A DNA stretch of 44,524 bases from positions 1-44,524 of the forward strand of contig OMYE01000007.1 in NCBI GenBank assembly GCA_900315145.1, given 5' to 3'. This document shows positions 8,622 through 17,316 of this stretch, in pieces; position 1 is the first letter of the stretch; every line of letters starts with the position of its first letter. Origin of the DNA: an uncultured Pseudomonadota bacterium. GTDB taxonomy: Bacteria > Pseudomonadota > Gammaproteobacteria > Enterobacterales > Succinivibrionaceae. Below the pieces are notes generated by a model. That model had not been told where the DNA came from. It saw only the letters and a list, made by a program, of their open reading frames with translations, and searched no databases. The position numbers and the translations under genes were made by a program.

Positions 8622-9164
8622 TCAGATACTGACATTTTCAATATTACGCAGTTCCTGTCTGAATCTGAGATAATTCAGCTCAAAAACCAGCGGTCTGGTC
8701 TTTTCCCGGTTGACGGTTACCTTGATTTTTGCACTGGTATTGTATCCTGTGGGAATCACTACAACGGTAGAATTCTGGGATCTTGCCAGAAAACCCCGGT
8801 TGGATACCTCAACTTTAACTACATCAAGAGGTCTGCCGGTATTTCTGTCAAAGAAATTAATAATCGTTTCGCCTTTGGTATAGACAGCTACGCTTTTATT
8901 GGGAACATATGAGTAGTCAACAGACACCTCCTTCATCGGCCGGCGATCAAGACTGATATCAGGAGTATCCTCTTTTCTCGGACGGACGGATGAGTATCTG
9001 CGATTTACGGAGGCCGGCCCTAACTTCTGATTATTTGTCCGGTAGCTGGTCAGCTGATCACCTAACTCCGGTGGCGGCAGAGGTTCGGTATAGCCGAGTA
9101 CTGCGACCGGCATCAGACTTAACCATGCCGTGACACTGAAACTGCTGATTGCCCGCAAATTCAT
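8622..9164 (-). CDS. Exported DotH/IcmK-like protein (short paralogue)
   Basis: A 180-residue protein with a signal peptide (MNLRAISSFSVTAWLSLMPV, cleavage near VLG-YTE). The mature start, LPPPELGDQLTSYRT, is nearly the same as in the paralogue at 7167-8261. The C-terminal half repeats the same strand pattern: TIINFFDRNTGRPLDVVKVE, then VSNRGFLARS, STVVVIPTG, AKIKVTVN and PLVFEL. This agrees with the DotH/IcmK pattern 'SLVFxDxTGxPWPI... GNPxxFxIQW... NLxVxLkxxxTPVxLTL'. It lacks the long C-terminal tail of its partner. The two may form a mixed ring or one may regulate the other; this is inference. The nearest good ribosome binding sequence is AAAAGG just upstream of the ATG. Confidence 0.5.
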   Translation of the reverse strand: MNLRAISSFSVTAWLSLMPVAVLGYTEPLPPPELGDQLTSYRTNNQKLGPASVNRRYSSVRPRKEDTPDISLDRRPMKEVSVDYSYVPNKSVAVYTKGETIINFFDRNTGRPLDVVKVEVSNRGFLARSQNSTVVVIPTGYNTSAKIKVTVNREKTRPLVFELNYLRFRQELRNIENVSI

Positions 9165-9789
9165 AACCTTTTGCTCCTGCTCCTTCCGTTTATCATTTCA
9201 ATCGAACCGTTCTGTCCGGTGCTTACCGCAGTAAGGTCACCATAATCTAAAGAACCATGCCTTAGCTATTATATATTTTTTATCCATCCATGCGTTTATT
9301 TTTTTATAAATCTTAAATCTACCTCAGGTGAATACATAAACCTCTTTCATCAGTGTTCAGATACCTGAAAAAAGATTATAAACCTGAAATCTCTGTTAAC
9401 GCAGACATTAATCCCTATGAGTGATAAGACATTCACCTCTTTTAAGTGTTCTACTCCTCAGGCAATTATTCTGCAACCTTTCCTGCACATTTTTTACACA
9501 AAAACACGTGATCAAATTAACAATAAAACGTTTTCTATAATAATTATTTTTTTTAATCCGAACTATCAGAAAAAAAATAGTTCATAATATCAGAACTTAA
9601 GATAACTGACAGGATATAAAGGCTTTTCCATATCGTCTGATCGTAGTTTTATCAAGCTTTCCACCACAGGCTTTTTGCTTAAAAGAGTACCGGTATAGCT
9701 GCAGATAATCAATAATTATGGAAATGCTTTTTTCAGTTCTGAACCAATATCAATAACAGAGAACAATAACAGATAGTAAGAGGTTTTAC
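9165..9789. other. Divergent intergenic region
   Basis: About 625 A/T-rich bases separate the minus-strand gene at 8622-9164 from the plus-strand gene at 9790. It should hold promoters for both. No convincing repeat, RNA gene or ORF is seen. Confidence 0.4.
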
Positions 9790-10605
9790 GTGTCCCTGCT
9801 GATAGATGCTTATTTTTTACGTGGTGACTACAGACATATTGAGCAGACCAAAGTACTGGGCTCTCTTGTAAAACGTCCCGTATCAGGTGTTGACGACGTA
9901 CTGGAGATACTCGGACAGGTCTACCGGGATGCCAACTCCCCTTTCCCGTTCATCGGCAACATCAAAGCATTAAGCAACGGTCTGGTTGTACCAAACGTGG
10001 GTGACTGCTTTTTCTGGTTTATAGTCTCTAATGATTCCGATACCATTATTCTGGAGGACTTCGGTTCATCTGACAAGGCCAACCGTATAAGCATTCTGGA
10101 TCAGATATGCAACAGTGCTGCAACCCAGAAAAACAGCATCTGGACATTTGCCGAATCATGGCGGAGAACCCATCATAAGACCTCAACTGAAAGACTTGTA
10201 AGCTACTATGTTCACTATGTAAAGACTCATTTTTACAATGATGAATACCGCGACTGGCTTGGAGCAGACGGCACCTTTGTTCAGGCTCCTTTTGATATCA
10301 GCACCAATAAATACCACTATACCGGTATTGATTTGAGAAGCATCGACAGCACCAGTCAGTTGAGGGGACAGCTGGAGTCTGATGTATTCAACAGCGATTC
10401 TGCAGTCAGAATCTCTCCGGGAGAACAAAGGGAAATTAGAATATTTGTTTCAGAATATATGCTTTCCAAGAGGATTCCTCTGGATACCGTTATCGACAAT
10501 CACGGCTTAAAGGATGTTCACTGCGTTTCCGTTTCAAAATACGAAGCCATCAGAAACGATATTCTGAGCATCTACTCCAAGAAATCCAAAGACCTGTTCT
10601 CCTGA
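9790..10605 (+). CDS. Unknown 271-residue cytoplasmic protein
   Basis: I do not recognise this protein. It starts at GTG 9790 with AAGAGG about 6 bases upstream. It has no signal peptide and no membrane segment, so it is probably cytosolic. It is mixed alpha/beta in composition, rich in Ser, Asp and Tyr, with aromatic-rich patches (GDCFFWFIVSN near residue 76; SYYVHYVKTHFYNDEYRDW near 137-155). The last third looks helical. It is one of the two plus-strand protein genes that are complete in the window and interrupts the minus-strand exported cluster, so it could be a regulator or an inserted cargo gene. No helix-turn-helix or catalytic motif was identified. The coding quality (long frame, good start) makes it likely real. 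Confidence 0.7.
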   Translation: MSLLIDAYFLRGDYRHIEQTKVLGSLVKRPVSGVDDVLEILGQVYRDANSPFPFIGNIKALSNGLVVPNVGDCFFWFIVSNDSDTIILEDFGSSDKANRISILDQICNSAATQKNSIWTFAESWRRTHHKTSTERLVSYYVHYVKTHFYNDEYRDWLGADGTFVQAPFDISTNKYHYTGIDLRSIDSTSQLRGQLESDVFNSDSAVRISPGEQREIRIFVSEYMLSKRIPLDTVIDNHGLKDVHCVSVSKYEAIRNDILSIYSKKSKDLFS

Positions 10606-11092
10606 CAGTGACAGTGTTACTGACGGGAAGTCAGGCAATCTTATGCCGATTTATGCGCCCAATGAGGGGAATTTACCGGTGATTGGTTATTTCTATAACG
10701 GACTGGGGTTTTCAGATGAATTAAAATATTTTAATTTTTATACTGGATAAATATTAATTTAGACAGTAAAAAATATCTGAAAATTGATTCTTAATTTTTT
10801 ATCAGATGCAGCATACCAAAAAACGTTAAATTCAGATAAAAAAGATTTATTATTTTTCTGATTCATCCCGGATAACCTGCAGAAAAGACATAAAAAAGCT
10901 GATATGGCTGCGTCAACTCTTATGTAACGCACCATATATAACTGCAAACAATAACGCAGGTCTTGCTAACACGGATAAAATATATTGAGAAGCCGGAACA
11001 TTATTATTGAACATCTCGCCTGTTGAATTATGTCCGGCTAGTCATCAGTTACGGTCTCTGCATGAAAAAATACGGTTATGAGAAAAAATCAG
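10606..11092. other. Intergenic region, convergent
   Basis: About 490 A/T-rich bases between the converging genes at 9790-10605 (+) and 11093-12775 (-). Just after the plus gene, CCTGAC (10601-10606) and GTCAGG (10630-10635) could form a weak hairpin. Nothing else is recognisable. Confidence 0.35.
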
Positions 11093-12775
11093 TTATCTCT
11101 TTCTTCTTGAGCGCACTGCCTGACAGGCCTTGTCGGTAACAACAACCTCTTTAAGCTCCTGTCCGTTTTTTGCATCGACATAGACATATTTCATGGAATT
11201 TATGCGTGGCAGAACCCATTTTCTGTATGTTTCAATGTCACAGGTTCTTTCAATACGCCCTGCCACATAATTAGCGGTCTTTACTTTGTTTTCCTCACCG
11301 GCAGGCACTGTCATCTCTACTATGAGATTACCCTTTTCATCCGCCGTCATACGAGGACTTCCCTCAGCCTTGTCAAAGGTTTCTCCTATACGCTTTAAGG
11401 CATAAGGGGCAAAACGTTTAGTCAGATATTCACTGCTGAGATTCTTTTCCTTCTCACTTTCATAGGCAAAGGTAAACTCATCATCAAGTCTGATGCTTTC
11501 CCGGGAAAGAACATTCTTCTCTACCAGAATAGGCTCCTTGCCGGTACACTTGAGATAATCGAGACTCACTTCTGAAAAGTCGCGATCATCATGATAAAAA
11601 ACCAGCACCATCTTATCTATACGATGGAGAATTCCTTCATTCAACCCGATACGGCAGAACAGGTTCAAAGTACGGTTGTCATCAGGTGTTCCGTCAAAAT
11701 CCATTGGTCCCATGGCATCGGCAACCCCGATATCATAAACCAGAACCGGCCCCTTCTTATCGAGTCTGACATCACGGAGAGTTATATAAGGATCAAGCTC
11801 CTGAGGTAGTTCATAGGTATTCTTGAAAAACGGCAGATACATTTCACGGAGATACTCCCGGGAATAAAGATTAGGATTATGATTCTCATTATGCTGCCGC
11901 AGCTTCAGAGCCTCATATACAGGCTCTCTTTTGCCATGTGTATCGGAACCGGTGCTGTCCTTCTTCTGCGAACCGGTGTCTCCCGCCTGAACTGCCGGGG
12001 TCTCGGCACCGGCTGACATGCTGTCAGAACCTGACTGGTTATCTGAACCTTTTTTCTTTACTTCGGTATTCTGTCCGGACACATCAGTTCCTGTGGTGTC
12101 TTTTGCGGTGCTCTCTGCAGTACTGCTGTCAACAGATGATGCCACGGTTTCTGAATTCTTTTCGCCTGCTGAATTGTCAGACGCCGTATTCTCTTTCTTC
12201 TGATTCCGGGAATCCTGAATTGCGGCAACTTCATCTGAATCAGCTTTTTTACCTGAGACCTCAGCAGTGTCTCCCGCAGCGCTGTCTCCGGAATTCTTTA
12301 CTTCTGCAGCAGAAGTGCCGTTTTCCTCTGCCGGAGTGCCGGTCCCGGCAGTTTCAGCGGGAACTGTATCATCAGTTGCAGCTGTATTGTTCACTACATT
12401 GATAGTACTGGAATTTACCACGTTTATATCGGTATCACTGTGCGATCCCGAAGCTGAAACCTGTTCCCCTGAAGCTATGCTTTCGATATCCTCGTAGGAG
12501 GAACCATCCGTACTTTCCGGAGATGCAGCTGAAGTTCCGGATTGCGGTGTAGCGGAACCGTCCTCAGAGTTTCTGTCCCGGGGAACATTAGACAGTATAC
12601 TTTCCTGTCTCTCTTCATAGTTTTCATTCGGATCAATCTTAATATTATCAGTCAGTTCAGTATCAAGCGACGGAGCCTCAGCCAGCTGTTCATCTGATGA
12701 CCAGACGTCACCTGTACTGATTCCCGCAGCAGCGGTACCAAGCAGCATGAAAGTTCGAACGAAGTTTTTCAGCAT
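11093..12775 (-). CDS. Large exported protein with a Ser/Thr/Glu-rich linker and C-terminal two-cysteine segment
   Basis: A 560-residue protein starting at the ATG at 12775 (a TTG one codon earlier also opens the frame). It has a signal peptide (MLKNFVRTFMLLGTAAAGIS). Residues about 30-290 are a long disordered linker dominated by S, T, E, A, D and G, with repeated runs such as SGSDSMSAGAETP. Residues about 290-560 look folded, with LYSREYLREMYLPFF, a beta-rich middle, and a terminal stretch bearing C-x(22-25)-YVYVD...VVVTDKAC. That ending resembles the ends of the two upstream genes. A linker of this length could span the cell wall from the inner membrane to an outer structure. I do not recognise a family. 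The position between the DotH-like genes and the small exported genes suggests a component of the same envelope assembly. Confidence 0.75.
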   Translation of the reverse strand: MLKNFVRTFMLLGTAAAGISTGDVWSSDEQLAEAPSLDTELTDNIKIDPNENYEERQESILSNVPRDRNSEDGSATPQSGTSAASPESTDGSSYEDIESIASGEQVSASGSHSDTDINVVNSSTINVVNNTAATDDTVPAETAGTGTPAEENGTSAAEVKNSGDSAAGDTAEVSGKKADSDEVAAIQDSRNQKKENTASDNSAGEKNSETVASSVDSSTAESTAKDTTGTDVSGQNTEVKKKGSDNQSGSDSMSAGAETPAVQAGDTGSQKKDSTGSDTHGKREPVYEALKLRQHNENHNPNLYSREYLREMYLPFFKNTYELPQELDPYITLRDVRLDKKGPVLVYDIGVADAMGPMDFDGTPDDNRTLNLFCRIGLNEGILHRIDKMVLVFYHDDRDFSEVSLDYLKCTGKEPILVEKNVLSRESIRLDDEFTFAYESEKEKNLSSEYLTKRFAPYALKRIGETFDKAEGSPRMTADEKGNLIVEMTVPAGEENKVKTANYVAGRIERTCDIETYRKWVLPRINSMKYVYVDAKNGQELKEVVVTDKACQAVRSRRKR

Positions 12776-12859
12776 CAATCTGTAGTCCCTGTTGTTTATA
12801 CCGTTAATATCTGATCTTATATCTGCCGGATTATCTAACCGTTATTTAAATTATTCTGT

Positions 12860-13327
12860 TTACTGCACTGCACACATTTCCGGATTGACCGCAACCTGCT
12901 TCACCATTTTACCATCACGGGTGTAGGCTGACATCTGCAGTTTACGGATCCGGTGCAGATTATCCTGTTTTTTAGCCACCATCCGGCAGTACCGCTGGAA
13001 ATAGGAGGCATAAAGCTCTGACTCCATTTTCATCCGCAGGTATCTGGGCATCATTAAATAGGTGTCATCCACAACGGCAAGTCCTTCGACCTCACCGTTA
13101 TCAGTAATGTTCACTGCCGTTATCTCACCAAAGCCGAAATTATAAGGAATTTTTCCGGCTACTCTCTTCCGGTATATCTGCTCAAGCTCTTTTTTACCAT
13201 AATATGAACTTCCGGGAGAAACCCGGGATTTTTCCGTCTTAACCTGTCCTGCTGTCGCTGCTGCCGCATGACAGGTTAAACACAGACATGCAAGAATAAC
13301 CATTACTGAGAGATATACGCCTTTCAT
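12860..13327 (-). CDS. Small exported protein with C-terminal two-cysteine segment
   Basis: The start is the ATG at 13327, giving 155 residues that begin with the signal peptide MKGVYLSVMVILACLCLTCH-AAAA; AAGGA lies about 6 bases upstream. The longer frame opening at 13393 adds 22 residues that hide the signal and is less likely. The mature protein has a helical arm (YYGKKELEQIYRKRVAGKIP), a middle with FGFGEITAVNI and LAVVDDTYLMMPRYL, and an end reading C-x(22)-MSAYTRDGKMVKQVAVNPEMC. That end resembles those of the flanking genes at 11093 and 13571. No known family was recognised. Export and location suggest a periplasmic subunit of the cluster. It lies 84 bases upstream of the 11093 gene on the same strand. 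Confidence 0.7.
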   Translation of the reverse strand: MKGVYLSVMVILACLCLTCHAAAATAGQVKTEKSRVSPGSSYYGKKELEQIYRKRVAGKIPYNFGFGEITAVNITDNGEVEGLAVVDDTYLMMPRYLRMKMESELYASYFQRYCRMVAKKQDNLHRIRKLQMSAYTRDGKMVKQVAVNPEMCAVQ

Positions 13328-13570
13328 AACTATCCTTAAAATAATATCCTTAAAAAAGAATTCCGCTTTTCTTTTCCATGGCGATTTGTGCATATTCGGG
13401 AGAAAACCGGAAAAACCGTTTCCGAGTGATTTCTCATGAATTCCTCTATTCTTATCTGCTATTTTACCAAAAAAGACGGCCGATACTTAACATAATCTTA
13501 CAGGAAAACTCATTCTTAAGGATTCAGTGCTCTAAACTTAGGCATTAGCAGGAGTCACCGGGCTTCTTAG

Positions 13571-14530
13571 CTATTTATACGGGGTTCCGGCACAGTTCTC
13601 CTCGCTAATTTCCAGAAAGGAATTCAGACCTTTACCGGTATGATAGGAGATGCGGTAGGTGTCCACCCTGGTTAAAAGCTGCTCTCTGATAAAACGGCTG
13701 CCGCACATATATTCCGCCACATCAGCAGGCTCCTGCTCCATAAGAAAATCATCTGATACCAGATAATGCATATCCAGTACGCTTCCAGGACCCGCCGTAA
13801 TATCAATGAGACTCACCTCTTCACTGATAACTACCGGAAAACTCATATTCCTGGTAATTTCCGGAATAAAATTCAGCTTTAAATTATATTCTGTAAAATG
13901 TCCGTTACTCTGATAGAGGACAGGTTCCCGGTACTCATTTAAAAAGACATCCCGAAAAAAAGGATAAAGACACTTTCCCAGCAGAAAAATAAGCGCTGCC
14001 GCCAGAGTACCTGTAATAAACCTGAAGCAGAGCCGCTCAACCCGGTCAATGGGATCAGCCCCGGAGCCGGCATTACTGCTTTTCTTAAGCCTGCGGGGTT
14101 TTAATGATTTTACGGCATTTTCCGGCTCTTTTTCCGGAGCCCCGCAGTTTTCTTTATTTTCTTTATTTTCTTTATTTTCTTTATTTTCTTTATTTTCTTT
14201 GTTTTCTTTGTTTTCTTTGTTTTTTTGATTTTCCCTGTTTCTGCTGCCGGAGACTTTATCATCGCCTTCTGTTGTCCCGCTGTCATCAGCCTCCCCGGCG
14301 GTACCTGGAGCTTCCAGCGGCACCTCTTCAATTACCACACCGGAAAAATCCACGTCATGAATGGTTTCACCGCTTTTTTCCGTTACTCCGGCACTATCTG
14401 GCCGGCCGGCATATTCTCCGGCTACCGATCTATCCCCGCCGGATTCAGACGCATTCTCTCTGTTATCTGAAACGCTGCCGTTCTGACTGCCTTTGCCGTT
14501 CTTATTATTTTTACGAAAGAGTTTTACCAT
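13571..14530 (-). CDS. Single-pass membrane protein with KEN repeats and C-terminal two-cysteine segment
   Basis: A 319-residue protein with no signal peptide. Residues 1-165 are hydrophilic and disordered, including eight consecutive K-E-N triplets encoded by a 9-base repeat at 14152-14223. One membrane helix (FITGTLAAALIFLLGKCLYP, about residues 175-195) places the remaining 125 residues in the periplasm if the positive-inside rule holds. That part ends with C-GSRFIREQLL, then TYRISYHTGKGLNSFLEISEENC, like the ends of the two downstream genes. The topology (cytoplasmic tail, one helix, periplasmic domain) resembles an inner-membrane scaffold. The start ATG has GAGGTGAT immediately upstream. 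It is the first gene of the minus-strand cluster. No family is recognised. Confidence 0.7.
   Translation of the reverse strand: MVKLFRKNNKNGKGSQNGSVSDNRENASESGGDRSVAGEYAGRPDSAGVTEKSGETIHDVDFSGVVIEEVPLEAPGTAGEADDSGTTEGDDKVSGSRNRENQKNKENKENKENKENKENKENKENKENCGAPEKEPENAVKSLKPRRLKKSSNAGSGADPIDRVERLCFRFITGTLAAALIFLLGKCLYPFFRDVFLNEYREPVLYQSNGHFTEYNLKLNFIPEITRNMSFPVVISEEVSLIDITAGPGSVLDMHYLVSDDFLMEQEPADVAEYMCGSRFIREQLLTRVDTYRISYHTGKGLNSFLEISEENCAGTPYK
14152..14223 (-). repeat. In-frame 9-base tandem repeat coding for (KEN)8
   Basis: Eight perfect-length 9-base units: five TTCTTTATT (14152-14196) and three TTCTTTGTT (14197-14223) on the plus strand. Each adds one K-E-N triplet, so slippage changes length without shifting the frame. 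Confidence 0.95.
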
Positions 14531-14951
14531 ATCACCTCAAAGCTGTTCTTTATATGGATAACATACCTGCTTAAATGTCGTGAAACACCTGCCGGCTACT
14601 GCTACCGGGCACAGCTGAAAGCTCATAATAAATAAAAAAGACGGAATTTTACAACAATATATGTAATATTATTTGATAAATGGAATCTATCTTTAGTTTT
14701 ACGTAAAGAAAAGAATTATCCGGGAAGAAACTCTCCGGTTAAAGCCATATCCTCAGAGAAAAATATGCCTGAAGCCGGGTTATCCGGTAGCCTGTCGATG
14801 TTTACTGTTTTAACGGTAGCAGTCTGAAGCAGCCTGCAGGTAATTTAGTTTCGCTGTTAGCGGATACGGGGTTTTCCTCTTAGTTTTTCCGCAGAAGGAT
14901 ATGGTTTTTCTTCTTAATTTTTCAGATTACAACAGAAGTGACATCTGCAAG
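14531..14951. other. Intergenic region upstream of the exported cluster
   Basis: About 420 bases, A/T-rich, presumably holding the promoter for the minus-strand cluster that begins at 14530. No RNA or ORF is supported. Confidence 0.4.
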
Positions 14952-14980
14952 AAAAAAAAGTCCGGCTTTAACACCGGACT
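14952..14980 (-). terminator. Rho-independent terminator of dauA
   Basis: A 7-bp stem (AGTCCGG 14959-14965 with CCGGACT 14974-14980) is followed on the minus strand by an uninterrupted run of eight T. It lies 42 bases after the dauA stop. Confidence 0.9.
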
Positions 14981-15021
14981 CAGGAAGAGATTCTGTTTAA
15001 TATCTGCTAATGTAATGCCTG

Positions 15022-16788
15022 CTACTTCTGAATTGTAGTATAGCTTTCCATAGAGAACTGCAGCGCATCGTCTAAAGTCTTTTCAAACTTAACTTCAGGA
15101 TGCTTTTCAGCAAACTTGGACTTAACCATTGCCTTCATCGGCTGGTACTGCACACAGGTAATAACCAGAGTAACACCTCTATTCTTCATATCGTTACAGA
15201 ACTGATCAAGACAGTGATTACCACCGGCATCGAGCATGTTTACAGCACTGAAATCAAGAATAAGGCCCTTTTCATCAATGAGCTCATGTCTTAATTTGCG
15301 GAACACTCTTTCTGCTGAAGCAAAGAAGAGCGGACCGGCAATGCCGTATGCTTCATAATCTACATTAAGCTTTTCAGAAATATGTTTATGAATGCTGAGG
15401 TCATGGATCTTAGTCATTCTTGCCATATCACGCATGAAGATGATTGATGCCATGATAATACCGAAGCTGATGGCTACAACCATGTCAAACACTACGGTAC
15501 AGAATATACAGCAGATCATGATAACCACATCGGTTCTCGGTGCAGTCTTGGCAAGATTTACCACCTTGCGCCATTCACTCATATTATAAGCAACAAGGAA
15601 GAGCAGAGCACTCATGGCAGCCAGAGGCAGCATGGAAAGAACCGGTGCGAAGCAGAGGATAGACACCAGAACCAGTACGGAGTGCCATACGGCCGCCATT
15701 GGAGATGTACCGCCGGCCTTAACGTTAGCCGCACTTCTGGCAATAGCCGCTGTTGATGTGATACCACCGAGGAACGGAGCAATGATGTTACCGAGCCCCT
15801 GACCGAATAATTCACCGTTTGAATGATGTCTGGTGTTGGTCATACCGTCAAGAACAACCGCACAGAGCAGTGATTCAATGGCACCGAGAACCGCCATGGA
15901 GAATGCAGCAACAATTAAAGCCTTAATGGTTGCATAATCCCAGGTAAGAGTACCGCCGTTAGGTCCAGGAAGCTCCCATGGCAGCAGGAAATGAGGCATA
16001 AACGGAGGAATACCGTTACCCTGGGTACCGTCAGGATTCAAATAATGGAATCTGGTACCGATTGTAGCAATGGACTGATCACAGTAGTTTACCAGAACCC
16101 ATGAAAGAGCAGTACCTACAACAACAGCAGGAAGATGTCCCGGAACCTTGAGCTTTAACTTTGACCAGCCCACCAGAACAGCCAGAGTAGTAATACCTAC
16201 AACGGCATCACCCCACTTGAAGCTGTCAAGGTTGGAGCAGAGAACAATAATCTTATCAATGAAACTTTCCGGCATTGCCACATCAAGTCCCAGAAAATCC
16301 TTAACCTGAAGAACTGCAATAACAATACCGATACCCATGGTAAAGCCGAGTGTAACCTCAATCGGAATAAACTGGATGAGCCGACCAAGACGCCCCGCCG
16401 CCATTATCAGAAGGAAGAAACCGCAGAGCACACTGGCTACGCAGAGACCTGCCGGACCGTAGGTCTGAGCTACCGGATAAAGAATTACCACAAATGCAGC
16501 TGTAGGACCGGAAACACTGAATCTGGAACCACCGGTAAGAGAAATTACGATACCGGCAACGAGAGCAGTATAGAGGCCGTATTCAGGGCTCACACCACTG
16601 GCAATTGCCAGAGCCATTGATAAAGGAATAGCAATAATACCTACAGTAAGACCTGCCAGTAAATCACTCCCAAAAAGCCTTTTTAAACTGTAAGGCTCTT
16701 TAATCATAGAGTCGCGTACCGCACTGCCGAAATGGAAAATGGAATGGCGGACAGACACTATTTTTCTTTTGGTTCTTATCTTAACCAT
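15022..16788 (-). CDS. dauA: SulP-family transporter with STAS domain, DauA-type C4-dicarboxylate transporter
   Basis: The 588-residue protein aligns by eye with E. coli DauA (YchM) through most of its length: DLLAGLTVGIIAIPLSMALA near residue 43, then SGVSPEYGLYTALVAGIVIS, LTGGSRFSVSGPTAAFVVIL and GNIIAPFLGGITSTAAIARS. About a dozen membrane segments are followed from about residue 455 by a cytoplasmic STAS domain (AGPLFFASAERVF, LDFSAVNMLDAGGNH). DauA imports succinate and other C4-dicarboxylates and affects dicarboxylate sensing; the wider SulP family carries sulfate or bicarbonate, so the substrate is inferred from similarity. In a succinate-producing lineage it could work in uptake or efflux. 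The gene stands alone, with its own terminator and a long A/T-rich upstream region. Confidence 0.88.
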   Translation of the reverse strand: MVKIRTKRKIVSVRHSIFHFGSAVRDSMIKEPYSLKRLFGSDLLAGLTVGIIAIPLSMALAIASGVSPEYGLYTALVAGIVISLTGGSRFSVSGPTAAFVVILYPVAQTYGPAGLCVASVLCGFFLLIMAAGRLGRLIQFIPIEVTLGFTMGIGIVIAVLQVKDFLGLDVAMPESFIDKIIVLCSNLDSFKWGDAVVGITTLAVLVGWSKLKLKVPGHLPAVVVGTALSWVLVNYCDQSIATIGTRFHYLNPDGTQGNGIPPFMPHFLLPWELPGPNGGTLTWDYATIKALIVAAFSMAVLGAIESLLCAVVLDGMTNTRHHSNGELFGQGLGNIIAPFLGGITSTAAIARSAANVKAGGTSPMAAVWHSVLVLVSILCFAPVLSMLPLAAMSALLFLVAYNMSEWRKVVNLAKTAPRTDVVIMICCIFCTVVFDMVVAISFGIIMASIIFMRDMARMTKIHDLSIHKHISEKLNVDYEAYGIAGPLFFASAERVFRKLRHELIDEKGLILDFSAVNMLDAGGNHCLDQFCNDMKNRGVTLVITCVQYQPMKAMVKSKFAEKHPEVKFEKTLDDALQFSMESYTTIQK

Positions 16789-17272
16789 GATATTTCACTG
16801 AATAATAAATTGTTGAAGAACATGTATTTTTGCCGCTTCGGGCATGACTTTTATCTCCCGTATCAGGTACAGCCACGGGAAAACAGGTCACATCTAAAGT
16901 GGAGACGCAATTATACAATAAAAAAGTACTTTTTTGTAAATTTATGACATCTATAACATTACTAAAATAATATTTCTTAAAAAATTGAAATAATTCATAT
17001 AAAAAAAGTTTCGAAAAATCTGCAAAAAAGTAATTCATCAACAGAATATTGTTAATTTTATGTTAAAAATATTTAGATATCAGTGCACACCGGGCCAGTT
17101 ATCCTTTATCATATATCCTTTACCGATAACCAGTCTTCCCGATAAGGATTACATATACTCGCCTCTGCTACTCAAAATATACTTAAATATACTCAGGCAT
17201 ACTGAGAGATTGAAGTCCTTACGATTGCAATTTTTGTAAAAGTGAAGTATTTCCAGTAAATGTTAAGGATAA
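16789..17272. other. Intergenic region upstream of dauA
   Basis: About 480 very A/T-rich bases between dauA and the weak terminator at 17273. It should contain the dauA promoter. No ORF or RNA gene is supported. Confidence 0.4.
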
Positions 17273-17296
17273 GCCTCCGCTTTTTAAACCGGAGGC
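17273..17296 (-). terminator. Probable terminator after the gene at 17317
   Basis: A 7-bp G/C-rich stem (GCCTCCG 17273-17279 with CGGAGGC 17290-17296) lies 20 bases after the stop. The following T-run is poor, so termination may be weak. Confidence 0.55.
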
Positions 17297-17316
17297 TGTT
17301 CAGGATTCAGTTCCGA

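Noticed and set aside
14104-14574. Plus-strand frame with a (FLY) repeat
   Set aside because: It is the mirror of the KEN repeat in the real minus-strand gene.
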